Shown piece after piece: positions 25,301 to 37,796 of a stretch of 64,000 bases of DNA. The stretch lies in NCBI GenBank assembly GCA_035222895.1, contig JAVYIG010002197.1, positions 1 to 64,000 on the forward strand. The letters run 5' to 3'. The notes under the pieces were generated by a model. The model did not search any database and was not told where the DNA came from. It saw nothing but the letters and a program-made list of their open reading frames with translations. The DNA is from Strongylocentrotus droebachiensis. Its lineage: Eukaryota; Echinodermata; Echinoidea; Camarodonta; Strongylocentrotidae. The position numbers were made by a program, and so were the translations under genes. Numbering within the stretch: the stretch's first letter is position 1; the number at the start of each line of letters is the position of its first letter.

Positions 25301-27010
25301 TCGCGGGTCCCTTTGTGCCACTCAGCCGCGATTGATCAGCGCTCGGCTTGGAATAACATCGGCCTGTGCGAAGGCTTGTTTTCTGTTGGTTTCACCGTTT
25401 TGTTAGGAGGCGTGAAGAGAGTTTACTGGCACTGTGCTGAGGTATTGCTATACCTCCGACGGACGATGTGGTGTTTCCCAAGCTACTCAGCTCAGAGACC
25501 AATGTCCAAGGACCTCCGCAAGAAACTGAAAGAAAAGAACCTGTGGTTTGGATTTCTTTCTCTTCGGAATGAATGGCATTCTGAAGAGAAAAAGAGAGAA
25601 AACAAGGTTGCACACAGGATGTGATGGGGATGAATGAAATAACAATAATATTCCAATGAAAGTTATAACAATTCAAATTTTTGTTGACATAAGTTGTTCC
25701 TGGTTTGTCTTGGCTTTACAGGAAATGAAATTGTGTATGCAGTTTGTTATTATGGAGTTTCAAAAGAACATCAAGGCCTATGTGTGGCTGCTCTAACGAG
25801 GGTTAGATGTGACTGCACTGAATCTGCAGGATATTTCTATAATTATAAGCTGATATTTTCTCCTGAAATTACATTGTGAATCCCAGCTTTATTGAGAGGG
25901 TGTATATATATGACATTAAAAAAAAATTATAGAACCTTTTTTAGTTAACAACTAGCAGTACAATTCTACTGTTTTTTTAACTGCAGCCAATTCAATTGTT
26001 CACTACAAATGTCTTTTTCCCCCTCCATCTTTCTCTCTATCTATCCATCTATCTTCACTCAGTTGGATGACTTATTAACTGACACTTCTTTAGCTCAATA
26101 TATTCTGAAAGTGAGAGATAATATTGACATTTCATATCTTTGGTGTATACTCTACATCAAAGAAATAAGTCACACAATTGAGATAGGATGAAGGTACACG
26201 TACCTAACATTTTGAGACATAACATCACATAATCATGAACAAAATGAGAGGATTTAAAATCTTCATGTGTATTAAAGATTGTGTGTAATGCAGTACTTTG
26301 AGGTTATTTTCTTTATTTTCTTTAAGATATATTTTAGGTCATAAAGCTTGATTAATTGCAAGATTATCATTCAGTTCTTAGTAAAGTCAAAAGAAAATCA
26401 AGGGCACAACTAGAAAAGTAATGTCAGCATTCGTATAGAAGTTTGACCTCGTACAGATAACCTAATCAATTTATTAGAGACATCGACATGTAGACTAACT
26501 ACCATGGCTTCAGTCATTGAATTATAACCTCATCAAAGTATGAGTTAATCTCTTTATAATGTATTTGGATTAATGTCTGTATCATCATCATCAGCTATGT
26601 TGGGTTTACTTGTACTTTTAATCCTCTTTACTCTACGGGATAGTGTGTATCTTGACTGAATGTGTACGCTGACCTTCAATTTTCTGTAGAGAACATTCCT
26701 GTATGTCTGTCTGTATTAAAGCTAGGTATTCTTTTATGCCAAGAAGATAATAGGAATTCTGCATTGTTAGATGGAGAAATGAAGTTAGGTTGCCAAATGA
26801 AGTAAGGGAAAGAATAGTGATCGTGCCAAAATGGACAGGAGTTTAATAAGAAGAAGAAGGAAAACAAAAGGGAAAAAGGAGTTTTTATAATGGAATTGGG
26901 ACAGGAGGCTTTATGCCACAGTAATTTAGTTAACTTTTTCTGTCCCTGGCGTTCCAATGGTATGTCTTATTTTGTATTGTGTACACTGATATGTAATGTT
27001 TTTCTTTGCC

Positions 27011-27038
27011 GAATAAATAATAATAATAATAATAATAG
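27011..27038. repeat. short (AAT)n microsatellite
   Basis: About nine AAT/ATA units (aataataataataataat) followed by AT-rich DNA, 190 bp before DIRS element A. Confidence 0.85.
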
Positions 27039-27248
27039 TTATTTTGCTTTTTTCATCTATCAGAGTGATTCAATCTGTGTATAGGGTTACGTGCTTCATA
27101 CATTTACCTCTAGTTAAAATAGATTAAGAATATGCATGATTAAATGGGGATGAATAGGAGGACAAAATCTGTAAAAACATTCTTGCCATTATTTTCCCTC
27201 AGGAATAATACAGACCCTTTCATATCTTTTATTTACATCAATAAATCA

Positions 27249-27403
27249 ACGTATCTACCTATTCTACTTTGCTATTGTTGCACCTCAACATTGCATAACC
27301 GAAACTTAAAACACATCGCCAAATTGCTCATACCCCCCCGCCCAAAGGCGCCCTCCGTGACCCTTGCGTCCGAGCGCCGCCAACGTAACCTCTTCCTCTT
27401 ATC
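27249..27403. repeat. DIRS A left inverted terminal repeat
   Basis: A 155-bp sequence whose reverse complement is found, without a mismatch that I could see, at 32809-32963. It includes a C7 run ('tacccccccgccc') mirrored by 'gggcgggggggta'. The outermost about 18 bp (27231-27248) is unique to this end, as is usual in DIRS elements. Confidence 0.92.
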
Positions 27404-27799
27404 TCTTCGCATCCGAACGGATAAGTTACACTAAAAATCGCTCCCAAAAGTTGAAGAGTTTTTCCTCTTTTAGTCACTTTTTGGTTCGCTTTTTCGCCTT
27501 TTATAATATTCTCTACGATTTCCTGTTCGTTAGAGAGTAGTTTCACTCCGTGAATTTATTTATTTATCAGTATTCTAGAACGTTTTCTTGCCGACTACTG
27601 TTACGTTTCCGCTTTCGTGTTTGCCTGTCCTCACTCCTCCGAGGCCTCGGGTGCGTGCGGGGGTAGTCGGTGGGGTGTTTTAGTCACTGGTAGTTTATTT
27701 AATTCTTGTTGATAATTGCTCGTACCCTTTGTTTAATTTTCTTTCCCGCAGGTTATAATATGTCTCGCAGTTCTTATTTTCTCTTAGCAGGTTTCACGA

Positions 27800-29671
27800 A
27801 GAAGAAATCAAGTTCTGTCGCGAGAAAGAAGACGAAGGATTCTATTAATAAGTACGCCCCTCGGGAGCGGTGGTGACACCGCAAATCCCAAGGATGCGAA
27901 CGTCAGTGGACGTTTATGCGGGCAAGGGAAGCCCAGGGGAATGGTTGAGGGGGCGATTTTATCTCCCCTCGATACGGTGCCCGGAAACCCAGAGGTACTA
28001 ACTCTGGGTGGAACGGACCTTAGTTCTGTGCCGCCATCAATTGTCCCGTCAGGGCTTTTGTGTGGACGGTACGAAAATCCATCGACGGATACGAAGACGA
28101 AGGATTCTACTAATAAGTCTTCGTTAGTTACGCCCCTCGGGAGCGGTGGTGACACCGCAAACCCCGGGGATGCAAATGTCAGCAGACATTTTTGCGGGCA
28201 AGGCAAGCCTATGAGAATGGTCGAGGGGGCGATTTTATCTCCTCTCGGGACGGTTCCCGGAAACCCAGAGGTATTAACTCTGGGTGGAACGGGCCTTAGT
28301 TCTGCACCGCCAACAATTGTTCCGTCAGGTCTTTTGTTTGGTCGGTGCACAAATCCATCGACGGATATTCGGGTTGCTTCCGTGGATCCGGACTTGAACC
28401 GGTCACCGATCGGTTCTTCTGTCCCTTTGTCGGATTTGCCGGTTCCGGATTTCGGTCCGGGTACCCGTGCAGCCGAGTCGGATCCTGGGGCTTCAACTAA
28501 CCGCGCCTCTCCGTCGGTGCGTGTTCCGTTTTCCCGATTCGGTTTGCGGGGAGCTCCTACCGTCGGGCTTTTATCGGGGCCGGTTTTTCCTCGGATTTTG
28601 TTTATCCTTCGAAGAATCCGCGCTCTGATTTTGCGGAACCGTTTGCGGCTCCTCTCCCTCCGTCGGTGCCTCCACCCCCGCCGGAATTTTCGGATTGGAT
28701 TCGGGCTTTTGCTGACGCTTTTCGATCTTCGGTGCCCGAGTCGGCTCCTCCGGTTCGTCCTACTTCACTTTCGGTTCCGATCGCGGTTGATTTATTTTCG
28801 GGGTTTTCCGAAGATGCATCGATCTCGCCTGAGCAGTCGCCGGTGCGGGTTTCGAGTTGTCGTATTCAGCCGGGGTCCTCTCTTTTTTGCTTCTCCGCCT
28901 CACGCTTCGTTGGGCGCTCCGAGAGGCGGGGATCGTCCCTGCTTATCTGGTCAAGATAGGGGGGGCTCGGTTGATCGTTGGGACACTGGTTCCATCGCTC
29001 AGTCGTCTGGTTCAGTTGCGGGGGATGATGCGTCTTCTCCGTTTGTGTCTCTGGCGGCGGATTCGTTAGCCTTGTTTCACAAATATGTGCCCGATTCTTG
29101 TGTCGTCCCGGAGTTATCGTCGGGGCGGCGGGGCTTCCTGTCTTCTAATTCGGACTCTTCAGCGGTTCAGGGACTGTTTCTTCCTGATCTACACAAAGAA
29201 GAATTTGTGATTGCCGCAGAAGTCTTGTCGTTATCGACGGGATTTCTTAAGCGGCAGGTGGACAAGTACGCTTTCGTTCCTCAGGATGCGGTTTTGTTTT
29301 TGTGTCCTGAACGGGTTTCTCCCAAACTTGTGGCGGTGGCCAGTCGTTTGGGGTTGAAGTTTGGGTCTCGTGGTCCTTTTGATAAAAGTGACAATTTGTT
29401 GTTTGATCTTTTCTCACGGCTTGCGGTGACTTCGCATTCCATCGAGAAGTATCGTCGGGAGGCTGTGCTCACTTTTTTGGGCATTCGACCGCATCAAATT
29501 CCAGGACTGCTTCCGCAGATTCCAGTGGCCAGCCCCCACCTTTGTGGAGATAGTTTCACTACTCTACTGCAAGCCGAGATTGATGGTGAGAAGCAGGCTC
29601 GAGACCTGTCCGTTGCTTTTCGCGATGTCCAAGAGCCGGTTGCTTCCTCCAGACCTCGTAAGAAAAGTTGA
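27800..29671 (+). other. DIRS A gag-like region
   Basis: The main open frame runs 27941-29671 (576 codons) and aligns in its last third with the gag-like ORF of element B (shared 'F.KY.PD', 'V..RLG..', 'LQ.EID..KQA.DL' patterns). The first part is Pro/Gly/Ser-rich and contains a direct duplication of about 265 bp (near 27830-28095 and 28096-28365) carrying the peptide words TPLGSGGDTANPGDANVS and VPGNPEVLTLGGT. The role of DIRS ORF1 proteins is inferred as nucleic-acid binding. Treated as part of a broken element. Confidence 0.7.
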
Positions 29672-29899
29672 AGATTTCGGGTTCTTTTCGTAAGAACGTC
29701 GGCCAGTCTAAGGGCCGCCCTCAGGACTGGTACCCGGCCGAGGAGGAATACCAGGATCGTGGTCTTCCTTCGTCTCGAGGTTCTTCTTACCGTGATTCTT
29801 CTATCTTCCCGGACTCCCTTTCGTGGTGGTGGGAAGTCATTCTCTAGATGATGGCTTCCCCCGAGTGCTTGGGTCTTAGGTCGGCGGGCGGCTCCAGAG

Positions 29900-31620
29900 A
29901 TTTCTCCCGGCGTGGGAGAAGATCACCAGCGTCGCATTTGTTCTGTCGGTGGTACGAGAAGGGTTCTTCATAGATTTTGTGGAACCTCTTTCGAATGGCG
30001 TCCTCCGGAGCCGCTCTCCGATCATGTCCCCTCTTTTTCAGAGTCACTTTTCCTCCGAATAAAGTAGACGATCACCCGTGTCTTTGTTTGTCGCCGGTGT
30101 TCGTAATTCCCAAGTGCTCGGGTTCTTTAAGAATGATTCTCAACATGAAGTGGTTTAACCTTCATTTGGGAAAGGTTCATTGCCGAATGGATCATCTGGC
30201 AACCATCCTTTCTTCATTGAATCCCGCAGACGTCGTGGTTTCTTTGGATCTTCGCGACGCTTATTTTCATGTGCCGATACATCCGCGGTCGCGGGATCTT
30301 GTGGGGTTTTGCCTTCCTGGGCAAATTCTTCCGTTACAGAGCGCTCCTGTTCGGTTTACGACCTGCTCCTCGGATTTTCACGAGAGTTGTGGCGTCAGTC
30401 ATGCTGTTGGATCATATGCAGATTCTGATCAGCACGACTCAAGATCTCGGATTTCTCATAAATTGGGAGAAATCAGAATTCTTTCCGACTCGCACGCCGT
30501 CTTACCTAGGTGCTCAGCTGGACATTCGTCATCAGCTGGCTCGTCCCAGTCTCGACAGGGTCGAGACGATAGTCAGGACTGCTCGGTCTCTGAGTTGTGC
30601 ACGTCGGGTGAAAGCCGAGGTTTTCTCTCCAGTCTAGTCGGCATGCTTCCAGATTGTCGACTATTGATGAGTCCCTTCCAACTCTTTCTGTTGGAGTTTT
30701 ATCAGCCGAGCGTGAGTTCTTTTTTGTCATGGATCCCCCTGTTGTCCAGAATCAAGGGTCTTCTAGGTCCTTGGCTTCGTCGTTCCTTCTTCCTTCAGGG
30801 CAAACGCTTCCGAGTTCCTCTCCCTTCCGTGACCGTCACCACGGACGCGTCGCTGTTGGTTTGGGGGGGTCATTGCCAGGGGTCAATGATTTCAGGAGAC
30901 TGGAGTCATCTGGAATTTCTGCCCCACATCAATGTGTTGGAACTCATGGGAGTGTTTGCTTCGCTTCGTCACTTCCGTGCTCGTCTGGTGGGTCGTTCGG
31001 TTCTGATTCTTACGGACAGCGTATCGGTGATGGTGTACATCACCAGACAGGGAGGCACTCATTCTGTGGCTCTGAACGAGTTGGCCTCTCAACTCTGGGC
31101 GTGGTGCAAGGGGGCGAGGGTGCTCCCGATTGCATCACATATCCCGGGCGGAGAGAATATCTTAGCGGACTTTCTCTCCAGAGGCAAGTGCCTTCCCTCA
31201 GAGTGGACTCTGTCTCCGACTGTCTTCAGGCAACTGGGGAGTGTGTTCGGTGTTTTCGACATCGATCTCTTCGCAACTTCGTTCGACCATCGTTTTCTTC
31301 GATTTTCTCGAGAGTCCGGGGACCAGGAGCTTTTGCTCTGGACGCTTTCGCGATCCCGTGAAGGGGTGGAGGGCTTACGCCTTTCCTCCGTTCGCGTTGT
31401 TTCCCCGTGTGCTCTGGAAGATCAGGGAAGATCAAGCGATGATGATTCTCATAGCTCCTTGGTGGCCGGCGAGGTCGTGGTTTCAGGACCTCCTGACCCT
31501 CCTGGTGGGGACTCCGTGGTCGTTGCCGTGTCATCCGGATCTGGTGTCGCAACCTCTGTCTGGTATTCTACACCAGCGGCCGGAAATCCTCCGTCTGACC
31601 GCTTGGCGGTTTTCGGGATG
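29900..31620 (+). other. DIRS A reverse transcriptase / RNase H region
   Basis: The region encodes stretches closely similar to the RT of element B, such as RMILNMK, DHLATIL and VVSLDLRDAYFHVPIHPRSR. After these come an RNase H stretch with TTDASLLVWGGHC and HINVLELMG, and then a DIRS-type tail. Broken relative to element B. Confidence 0.85.
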
Positions 31621-32607
31621 AGGGCTCGTTTGTCAGGTTTCTCCGAACGTGCTGCACAATTTCTAGTCCAGAGTAGACGAGAGTCGGCCAGGACGGTTTA
31701 CAACTCCTGGTTGGATGCTTTTCACACTTGGTGTGAGGAGGTGGGCGTCGCCCCTAGAGAGGCGTCTTTACCTTCTATTGCTGACTTTCTGATCTCTTTG
31801 TATGACAAGGGGAGAGCTCTGTCAACGATTTGTGGCTATCGGTCTGCTATCTTCGGTTTCTTCTGCTCCTCAGCTAGCGGCTCTTTTGAAGTTTTTCTTC
31901 CTTAAGAGACCCTTCTTCAGACCTCTGACGCCAGTGTGGAGTTTACCCAAGGTTTTGGCACTCCCTTCGAACCGCTGTGTTCTGCGACGCTTCTGCTTAC
32001 TACGGTCAAGACGGTTTTTCTCATTGCAATCACTTCTGGTCAGCGTAGGAGCTCACTTCATACCCTTTCAGCTGCCCCTGGGCATATCCGCTGGAAAGGA
32101 CGTGGGGTTCGTTTGATTCCCAAGGCTTCTTTTATTGCTTAGAATCAGTCTGACACGTCGGGTTCAGTGGAAGTGGTGCTTCATCCCTTGTCGGATTTTT
32201 CTTCGGTCTTCGGGGACGGACTGTGGTGTCCCTTTCGCGCCCTCAAATGGTATCTTTACAAGACGAAGCCTTTTCGCAAGTCGGATCAGCTCTTTCTGGT
32301 TTCTCGAGAGCCACTTTCGGCGGCATCTCGGGATACGATCTCCAGGTGGTTAGTCTTGGCTATCAAGGCTGCGGGTCCTGAGGCCTTGACGCCTGGCAGG
32401 GCTCCTCGTGCCCATGATACTCACAGTGTCAGTACGTCTTGGGCTCTTTTCATCGGAGTTTCAGTTCAAGATATCTGTAAAGCAGCTTTTTGGAAGTCTC
32501 CAAGTTCTTTTTCTGTTTTTTACCTCAAAGATGTGCCCGCGGGCGAACGAGCCTTTGTGGTCGCTTCTCTGAAGGCGGCTTCGTCGTCTATTTCTCATTT
32601 GAATTGA
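31620..32607 (+). other. DIRS A tyrosine recombinase region
   Basis: Shows tyrosine recombinase family features: an N-terminal stretch like RAQFLVQSRRESARTVYNSW and C-terminal words SGQRR, RAHDTHS and YLKDVPAGE, parallel to element B. DIRS recombinases integrate a circular DNA copy. Broken relative to element B. Confidence 0.8.
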
Positions 32608-32654
32608 TAAGTTTGCTTGGTTTTTACCACCCGGCATTAATCTGTGCTGGTCTT

Positions 32655-32755
32655 TAGCAAAGTAGAATAGGTAGATACGTTGATTTATTGATGTAAATCA
32701 TGAAAATCAGTATTGATTTTATTATTTACGATATAAATCTACGTATCTACCTATT
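32655..32755. repeat. DIRS A internal complementary region
   Basis: About 100 bp that equals the reverse complement of the right tip joined to the left tip of the element. It is the template thought to align the ends during circle formation in DIRS replication. It reads tagcaaagtagaatagg at one side and cctatttt at the other. It allowed me to place both element ends. Confidence 0.88.
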
Positions 32756-32808
32756 TTCCCTCCCTCCATCCCCAGCGCCTTTACCAAGGTGTATCCTAGG
32801 GAACTCGT

Positions 32809-32963
32809 GATAAGAGGAAGAGGTTACGTTGGCGGCGCTCGGACGCAAGGGTCACGGAGGGCGCCTTTGGGCGGGGGGGTATGAGCAATTTGGCGATGTG
32901 TTTTAAGTTTCGGTTATGCAATGTTGAGGTGCAACAATAGCAAAGTAGAATAGGTAGATACGT
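32809..32963. repeat. DIRS A right inverted terminal repeat
   Basis: 155 bp, reverse complement of 27249-27403. The right tip extends a further 47 bp to about 33010 with sequence not shared by the left end but present in the internal complementary region. Confidence 0.92.
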
Positions 32964-33177
32964 AGATTTATATCGTAAATAATAAAATCAATACTGATTT
33001 TCATGATTTATCATACAATGAGACAATAGATAGACGCTGTATCATTTGTGGGAAAGAAAATTTGACAAAGCACTTTCCTAATTTATGTTCCTTTACACGT
33101 GATGTTCTTGTCACCTTGTTTATGGTATGTAGGCATTTGAAAAGATGTAGGATGGATGACACATTGGCAGAGTGCAC

Positions 33178-33685
33178 TTAAAGGTAATACAAAGTTTTGG
33201 TATGGGGTCATGAATTTGGTTCAAATGAACATATTGGAAGCATATGATCCTACAATATAAAGTGATCGTTGTCGCGGTCGAAATCGACTCTTAAGTTATG
33301 AAATTGTAAATAACAAACACTTTATGTTGAATAGCTCCCTCTCAAGGTCAAGATATTAATTAAGCTATAAAACGATGTTTATTGACTAAAATCGACTGAT
33401 TAGCTATTCCCGTTCGGAAATTATATACCACGACTACATACTCTGAGATTTTCATGGTCGCAGCTAACATTGTACGGCCGTAGGAGCTATTTGAAATTTA
33501 TCAACATTTACCGGGAGCACCGGTAAATCTTTATATTCAATTTTTCTCGAAAGCAGAAGTGTTTAAGGGGCTAAACTTTCTGGTGTTTTCAATACATCCA
33601 CAGGGGTATCAAAATATATCAAAATTGTAAAGAATCACTATCCACCCATTTTTCGAAACTTCCCAAAACTTTGTAATACCTTTAA
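33178..33685. mobile_element. TTAA-flanked MITE, 'AGGTAATACAAAGTTTTGG' ends
   Basis: The left end TTAAAGGTAATACAAAGTTT is mirrored at the right end (ccaaaactttgtaatacctttaa), giving a perfect inverted repeat of about 23 bp including TTAA. Length 508 bp, AT-rich, no ORF of note. TTAA at both borders is the signature of piggyBac-type target duplication, so this is probably a non-autonomous piggyBac-like element. It sits 167 bp right of DIRS element A. Confidence 0.8.
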
Positions 33686-34654
33686 GCTGTAGGACGCTCT
33701 GAAAACTGAAAATGTAAAAACAAGTTTTATTTTATCTGTAGAAAATAGGAAAAAGAGCTTATGTGAAAAGAAATGTATTTTCATGTGGGGGACGGGACAT
33801 GTGGAGTTATACATTATATGGTATACTTTATTAAGGGCCATGTGGAACATTGGTGGAACATGAAGAACATTACCTTATAGTTACAGCTACCCTGGTATAC
33901 ATTAATGTATTCATATTATTTTACCTTCAACAACAACAGACATAATCAATACAGCAGTTGATTCAATACCTTGTACCCTCTCCCCTGCTATTGTGCAGCA
34001 GGTTAGAGTCCCAAGCCTCGGCTTACTACCAATAAATCAAATTTATTGCTTACCACCAATTTGTCAGGAGAGGGTTCTACTTTTCAATAGGAGAAGTGGG
34101 GAGAGGATTGGCGATTGCTAGGAAAAAAGAAGCTCAGAAAGAAAGAAAGTCTTGGTCCATTAAAGCATCCCTATTGTTCACCTTCCCCCCTGGTTCAATA
34201 TATTACCCCCTTATGAAAGGACGAGGGGTGCTTTTGTGTACCCCTCTGACCAGACTCCCTATTGTCCGAGGGGGCTTGTCAATATTCAATAATGAGGAGG
34301 CACTCTATGCAGTGTTGAAGGTCCCTAGACCAATCTACGCTATTCTTTTCTTTTTTTTCCTCTTCCACTTCGTCCGCTACTTCAAATGTCCACTCCATCT
34401 TTTCCTTTTGAAAGCTTGCGAGCAAGGAAGCCCACTTGAGCTTTTCATAGAGGGATTGACTTGCATCGCCAAGGTTTGCCTGTATTCACAGTCCGGGGTT
34501 AGGGTATGGACGGTGGACGTGATTGCGTAACACACCTCCAACAATAAAGCCCCATGTTGTTTTAGCGTGCAACTTTCCATTAAGCATCCATTAGTACCCA
34601 AACTCCAATGTGTACTTATCTCTCAGAGACGACCAAGCTGTTATGTTTTCTCCT

Positions 34655-34690
34655 CATCCTTCTCTCTCTCTCTCTCTCTCTCCCTCTCTC
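34655..34690. repeat. (CT)n microsatellite
   Basis: CT dinucleotide run with one CC interruption. Confidence 0.93.
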
Positions 34691-34949
34691 CTGCTTCTTT
34701 AATCTTGTATGGTCCTTTCAGGAAGGCCATTCCATTCTTCTAAGAATGCTTTGTGCTATCTGGTCAGTTCGATGATTGTCTCTCCGCCCCAACTTCTTTA
34801 ATTTGTTGCTGGATTCGTCATGCCAGCTTGTTTTCCCCCTCTTGCCTTTTTAAGCTGGTCTGAGTTGGGACTCATTATTGTCCGTACGCCTGGCTGCACA
34901 CATCAAACGTCCTCTCCTGTCATCCGACTCATCAATGGAGAGATAGGAT

Positions 34950-35330
34950 GAGACGGAGAGGGAAGGAGAGAGAGAGAGAGAGAGAGAATTGGTGTGTGAA
35001 GATGACTTCATTAGATAGAGAGACAGACAGAGACAGAGAGAGAAATAGAGAAATTGTTTTTGCTAAAATGACTTGATAAGACAGAAAGACAAAGACAGAA
35101 CAAGAAAGAGAGAGATATTAAAGAGAGAGGATTGTTTTTTTTAAGATGACTTCATTTGACCATGTAGGGAGAGGGGGGGGGGGGGGGACAAAAATAATTA
35201 CAAAAGTCATGAAGATGATGTTATTGCTTTATTAGACAGATAGATAGAAAGATGGATAGAAAAAGAGGCATTGGGAGAGGGAGAGAGGGTGAGAGAGAAA
35301 TGTGTGGTGTGAAGATGATTTCATGAGAAT

Positions 35331-35384
<54 letters not shown>

Positions 35385-35490
35385 TTGTTGTTTGAAGATG
35401 ACTTCATGAGAATGAGAGATAGAGAAAGAGAGAGAGAGAGAGAGATTGTTGTTTGAAGATGACTTCATTAGACAGCTTCCTCTAAATGGA
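34950..35490. repeat. minisatellite of GA runs plus 'GAAGATGACTTCATT.GA'
   Basis: Five to six units each combine a (GA)n block of variable length with a conserved core, 'ttgtt(g)tt(t)gaagatgacttcat.aga'. Cores occur near 35000, 35065, 35142, 35210, 35310, 35393 and 35455. A 15-G run (35173-35187) interrupts the array. The pattern suggests growth by duplication of microsatellite plus flank. Confidence 0.8.
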
Positions 35491-37368
35491 GTCCTCCTAT
35501 TTGTCAAAATGGTTAGATAAAGTGTATCTTTCATTATGCAGACGGCAAATAATTAGTCCCCCATTTGGACTTCACTGATACAGTGGCTCTCTCTCAGCAT
35601 GAAATATATTAGCTTCTGTCAGAGAAATGGCGTAGACACCGCTGCAATAGGTTGGACTATTTGAATTACAATCATCATGGATATTACCAATTTTGACATT
35701 TATATTGCCCAGTTTGACCTGTCTGACAGGGCATATTTGCTACTCTGTGTGATATATATGCTACTTTTTAGGTTCCCCCCAAAATGTGATGTATGAGTTA
35801 GGAGACTACATTAATATTTTAAGCAGAAATAAAAGCTTGTGATAAGCTTTGGATAGACCTGAAGTATACTTGCCCCAAAATCATTAAAATATCTGCAAGA
35901 TTAAATCAGATTTTAAAAAGAGTAAGGGGCCCAAGATAGATCCTTGTGGTACACCAACTGTCCACTTCTAGTGGATGCTGATAGAGATGTTTCGTTCATA
36001 AACCATATTAAAACAAGTTAATCTAATCCAAACGCATCATATTTTTGAAAGACTAATTATGATGCATGATGTGCAATGCCTCATAGAGCGTCATAACAAA
36101 TCCTATGATGGTAACAGACCAATTATATCAAGCAGTTTTCCATTGCAAAATATGTGGAAACTGCTTTAGTAGGCATCACTTCTTTCAGATTAAATGGAGA
36201 TGATCACCTTCTCTGTAAATGAAGAAGGGCTACATGTATTACAACTAACAGCATTGTTGTATTTCGTCCAATACCCCCAATAAGCCTGTTACTACCATTT
36301 AAAATACTAGCTCCAATGGCCTTCTTGCGAGTAGCTGATCATTCGCTGTATAAGAATGTTGTGTACGTCACATTCTATGAAACTGAATTGCTATGTAAAA
36401 TGTATCAGAAATGTATCTTCAGTGTAAGCGATATAAAAGGGTGAGTATTCGGCATCAACATTATCTCATATGATTGTTTGGATTTGTTGGGATTTTAAGA
36501 ACCTTTTGACCTCCAATTTAACAAAAATGTTTTGATCTCTGAAATCACTGATGTTATTGCAATTTTTTTTTTTCTAATCTAAAGATTACTAAAAAGGTAA
36601 TTGGCAATTACATTAGGCAAACAAATCATTGAATGTATCAATTTGGCATGATGACAATATTTGACAATTTGTTTACTTATCAGTTGCACAATAATTTAGT
36701 GCTTGCCAAATGTCTTTTGTAGTTTGCCTGCTGTCATGAAAATCTTGTTTATACCTCTTTTGACAACACAGCTAGACATCCCTATCCACATATACTAGAT
36801 GTAGCTAGCTCCCTTGCACCCCTTTCCTTTCCCCTATTTATTACAATGATACAGTGTTGAACTTGGAGGATATGAGGGTAAGAAGTCACGTTAAGTAAGT
36901 ATTTAAAAGAAAAGACAGAAAGAAAGAAAAGGAAAAAACAATACAGCTTCCACCTTATAACTGTTTTCACCCTTGGAGCTGAGTTTTGAACATTATTTTG
37001 ATCATAGTTGTTCCATTCATGTATTTTGAGAAATCTGCGTCTGTCATTTTCTTTGAAAGATGAAGGGGGTAGAGGGATGGGGCTGCGGCTTCCTCCATCT
37101 GGCAGCCATGCCAAGGGAAAGAAGCAAACCCTTTCCTACTAATAGTACAAGATGAAGAGTTGCTTTGATCAGAGAGATCTCCTTGCTTTGATGGACCAGT
37201 GACATGTGGAGAAGCTCTCTCCTCGCTTTCAGACTACCGTGAAAAATTGTATTGCAATACGATAATCTGAATGTTTTGAATAAACTTTGTATACCGTAAG
37301 TATAACGAACGGAAGATGGAACATCATTTTGAACAAAGACCCAATGAAGGATCAGGGTCCCATCCTAG

Positions 37369-37796
37369 TCAGAACATTGTATCAGACAAAAATCGTATAA
37401 CTGTGCAGGCTTATTGTGAGTGTGCACCAATGATTGGCTAGCTGACATATCAACAGACCTCTTTAAAAAAAATAGTTTCTTTAGATGACATTGTAAATGT
37501 TATCTATTCTGTATGAACTTTCCACTCTATATTATTCTTTACACAACGTTTCTTGAAACGCGCTTCTTATAAATGTCCTCTATTCAGAACATCGTATCAG
37601 ACGAAAATCATATAATTGTGCGGGGCTTATCCTGAGCGTTCACTGATGATTGGCTAGCTGTCATGTCAGCTGACCTCTTCAAAAATATTATTTTGATGAT
37701 GTTATGATGTTATCTATGCCATATGCACTTTTCACTATAGGATATTCTTAAAATGATGTTTTTTTAAACGTATTTTGTATAACTTTCCTCTAGTCT
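37369..37796. repeat. tandem duplication, 215-bp unit
   Basis: Two diverged copies (37369-37583 and 37584-37796) share 'tcagaacat.gtatcagac.a', 'gattggctagctg.cat.tc', 'gacctctt.aaaaa' and 'gttatctat.c'. A third start appears at 'agtctgaacag'. Non-coding. Confidence 0.8.

Larger units (their letters stand above)
27231..33010 (+). mobile_element. DIRS retrotransposon A, broken
   Basis: A 5.8-kb DIRS-group element in the same orientation as the host gene. DIRS elements use a tyrosine recombinase, not a DDE integrase, and insert from a circular intermediate without target-site duplication. All expected parts are present: left inverted terminal repeat, gag-like region, RT/RNase H, tyrosine recombinase region, internal complementary region and right inverted repeat. 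Ends were set by matching both tips to the junction copied in the internal complementary region. The coding part is broken, with several breaks (roughly four to eight by comparison with element B). The terminal repeats are identical to each other, so insertion looks recent despite the decayed coding region. It belongs to a different subfamily from element B. Confidence 0.9.

Noticed and set aside
25202-25624. 140-codon ORF on the + strand in intron 2
   Set aside because: Mixed composition and an in-frame ATG, but no recognisable domain, no splice context and no known homologue that I can name. Kept only as part of a CpG-richer island.
27941-28365. Direct repeats considered as a possible CRISPR-like or satellite array
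   Set aside because: There are only two long copies, inside the gag-like region of DIRS A. The genome is eukaryotic and there are no spacers.
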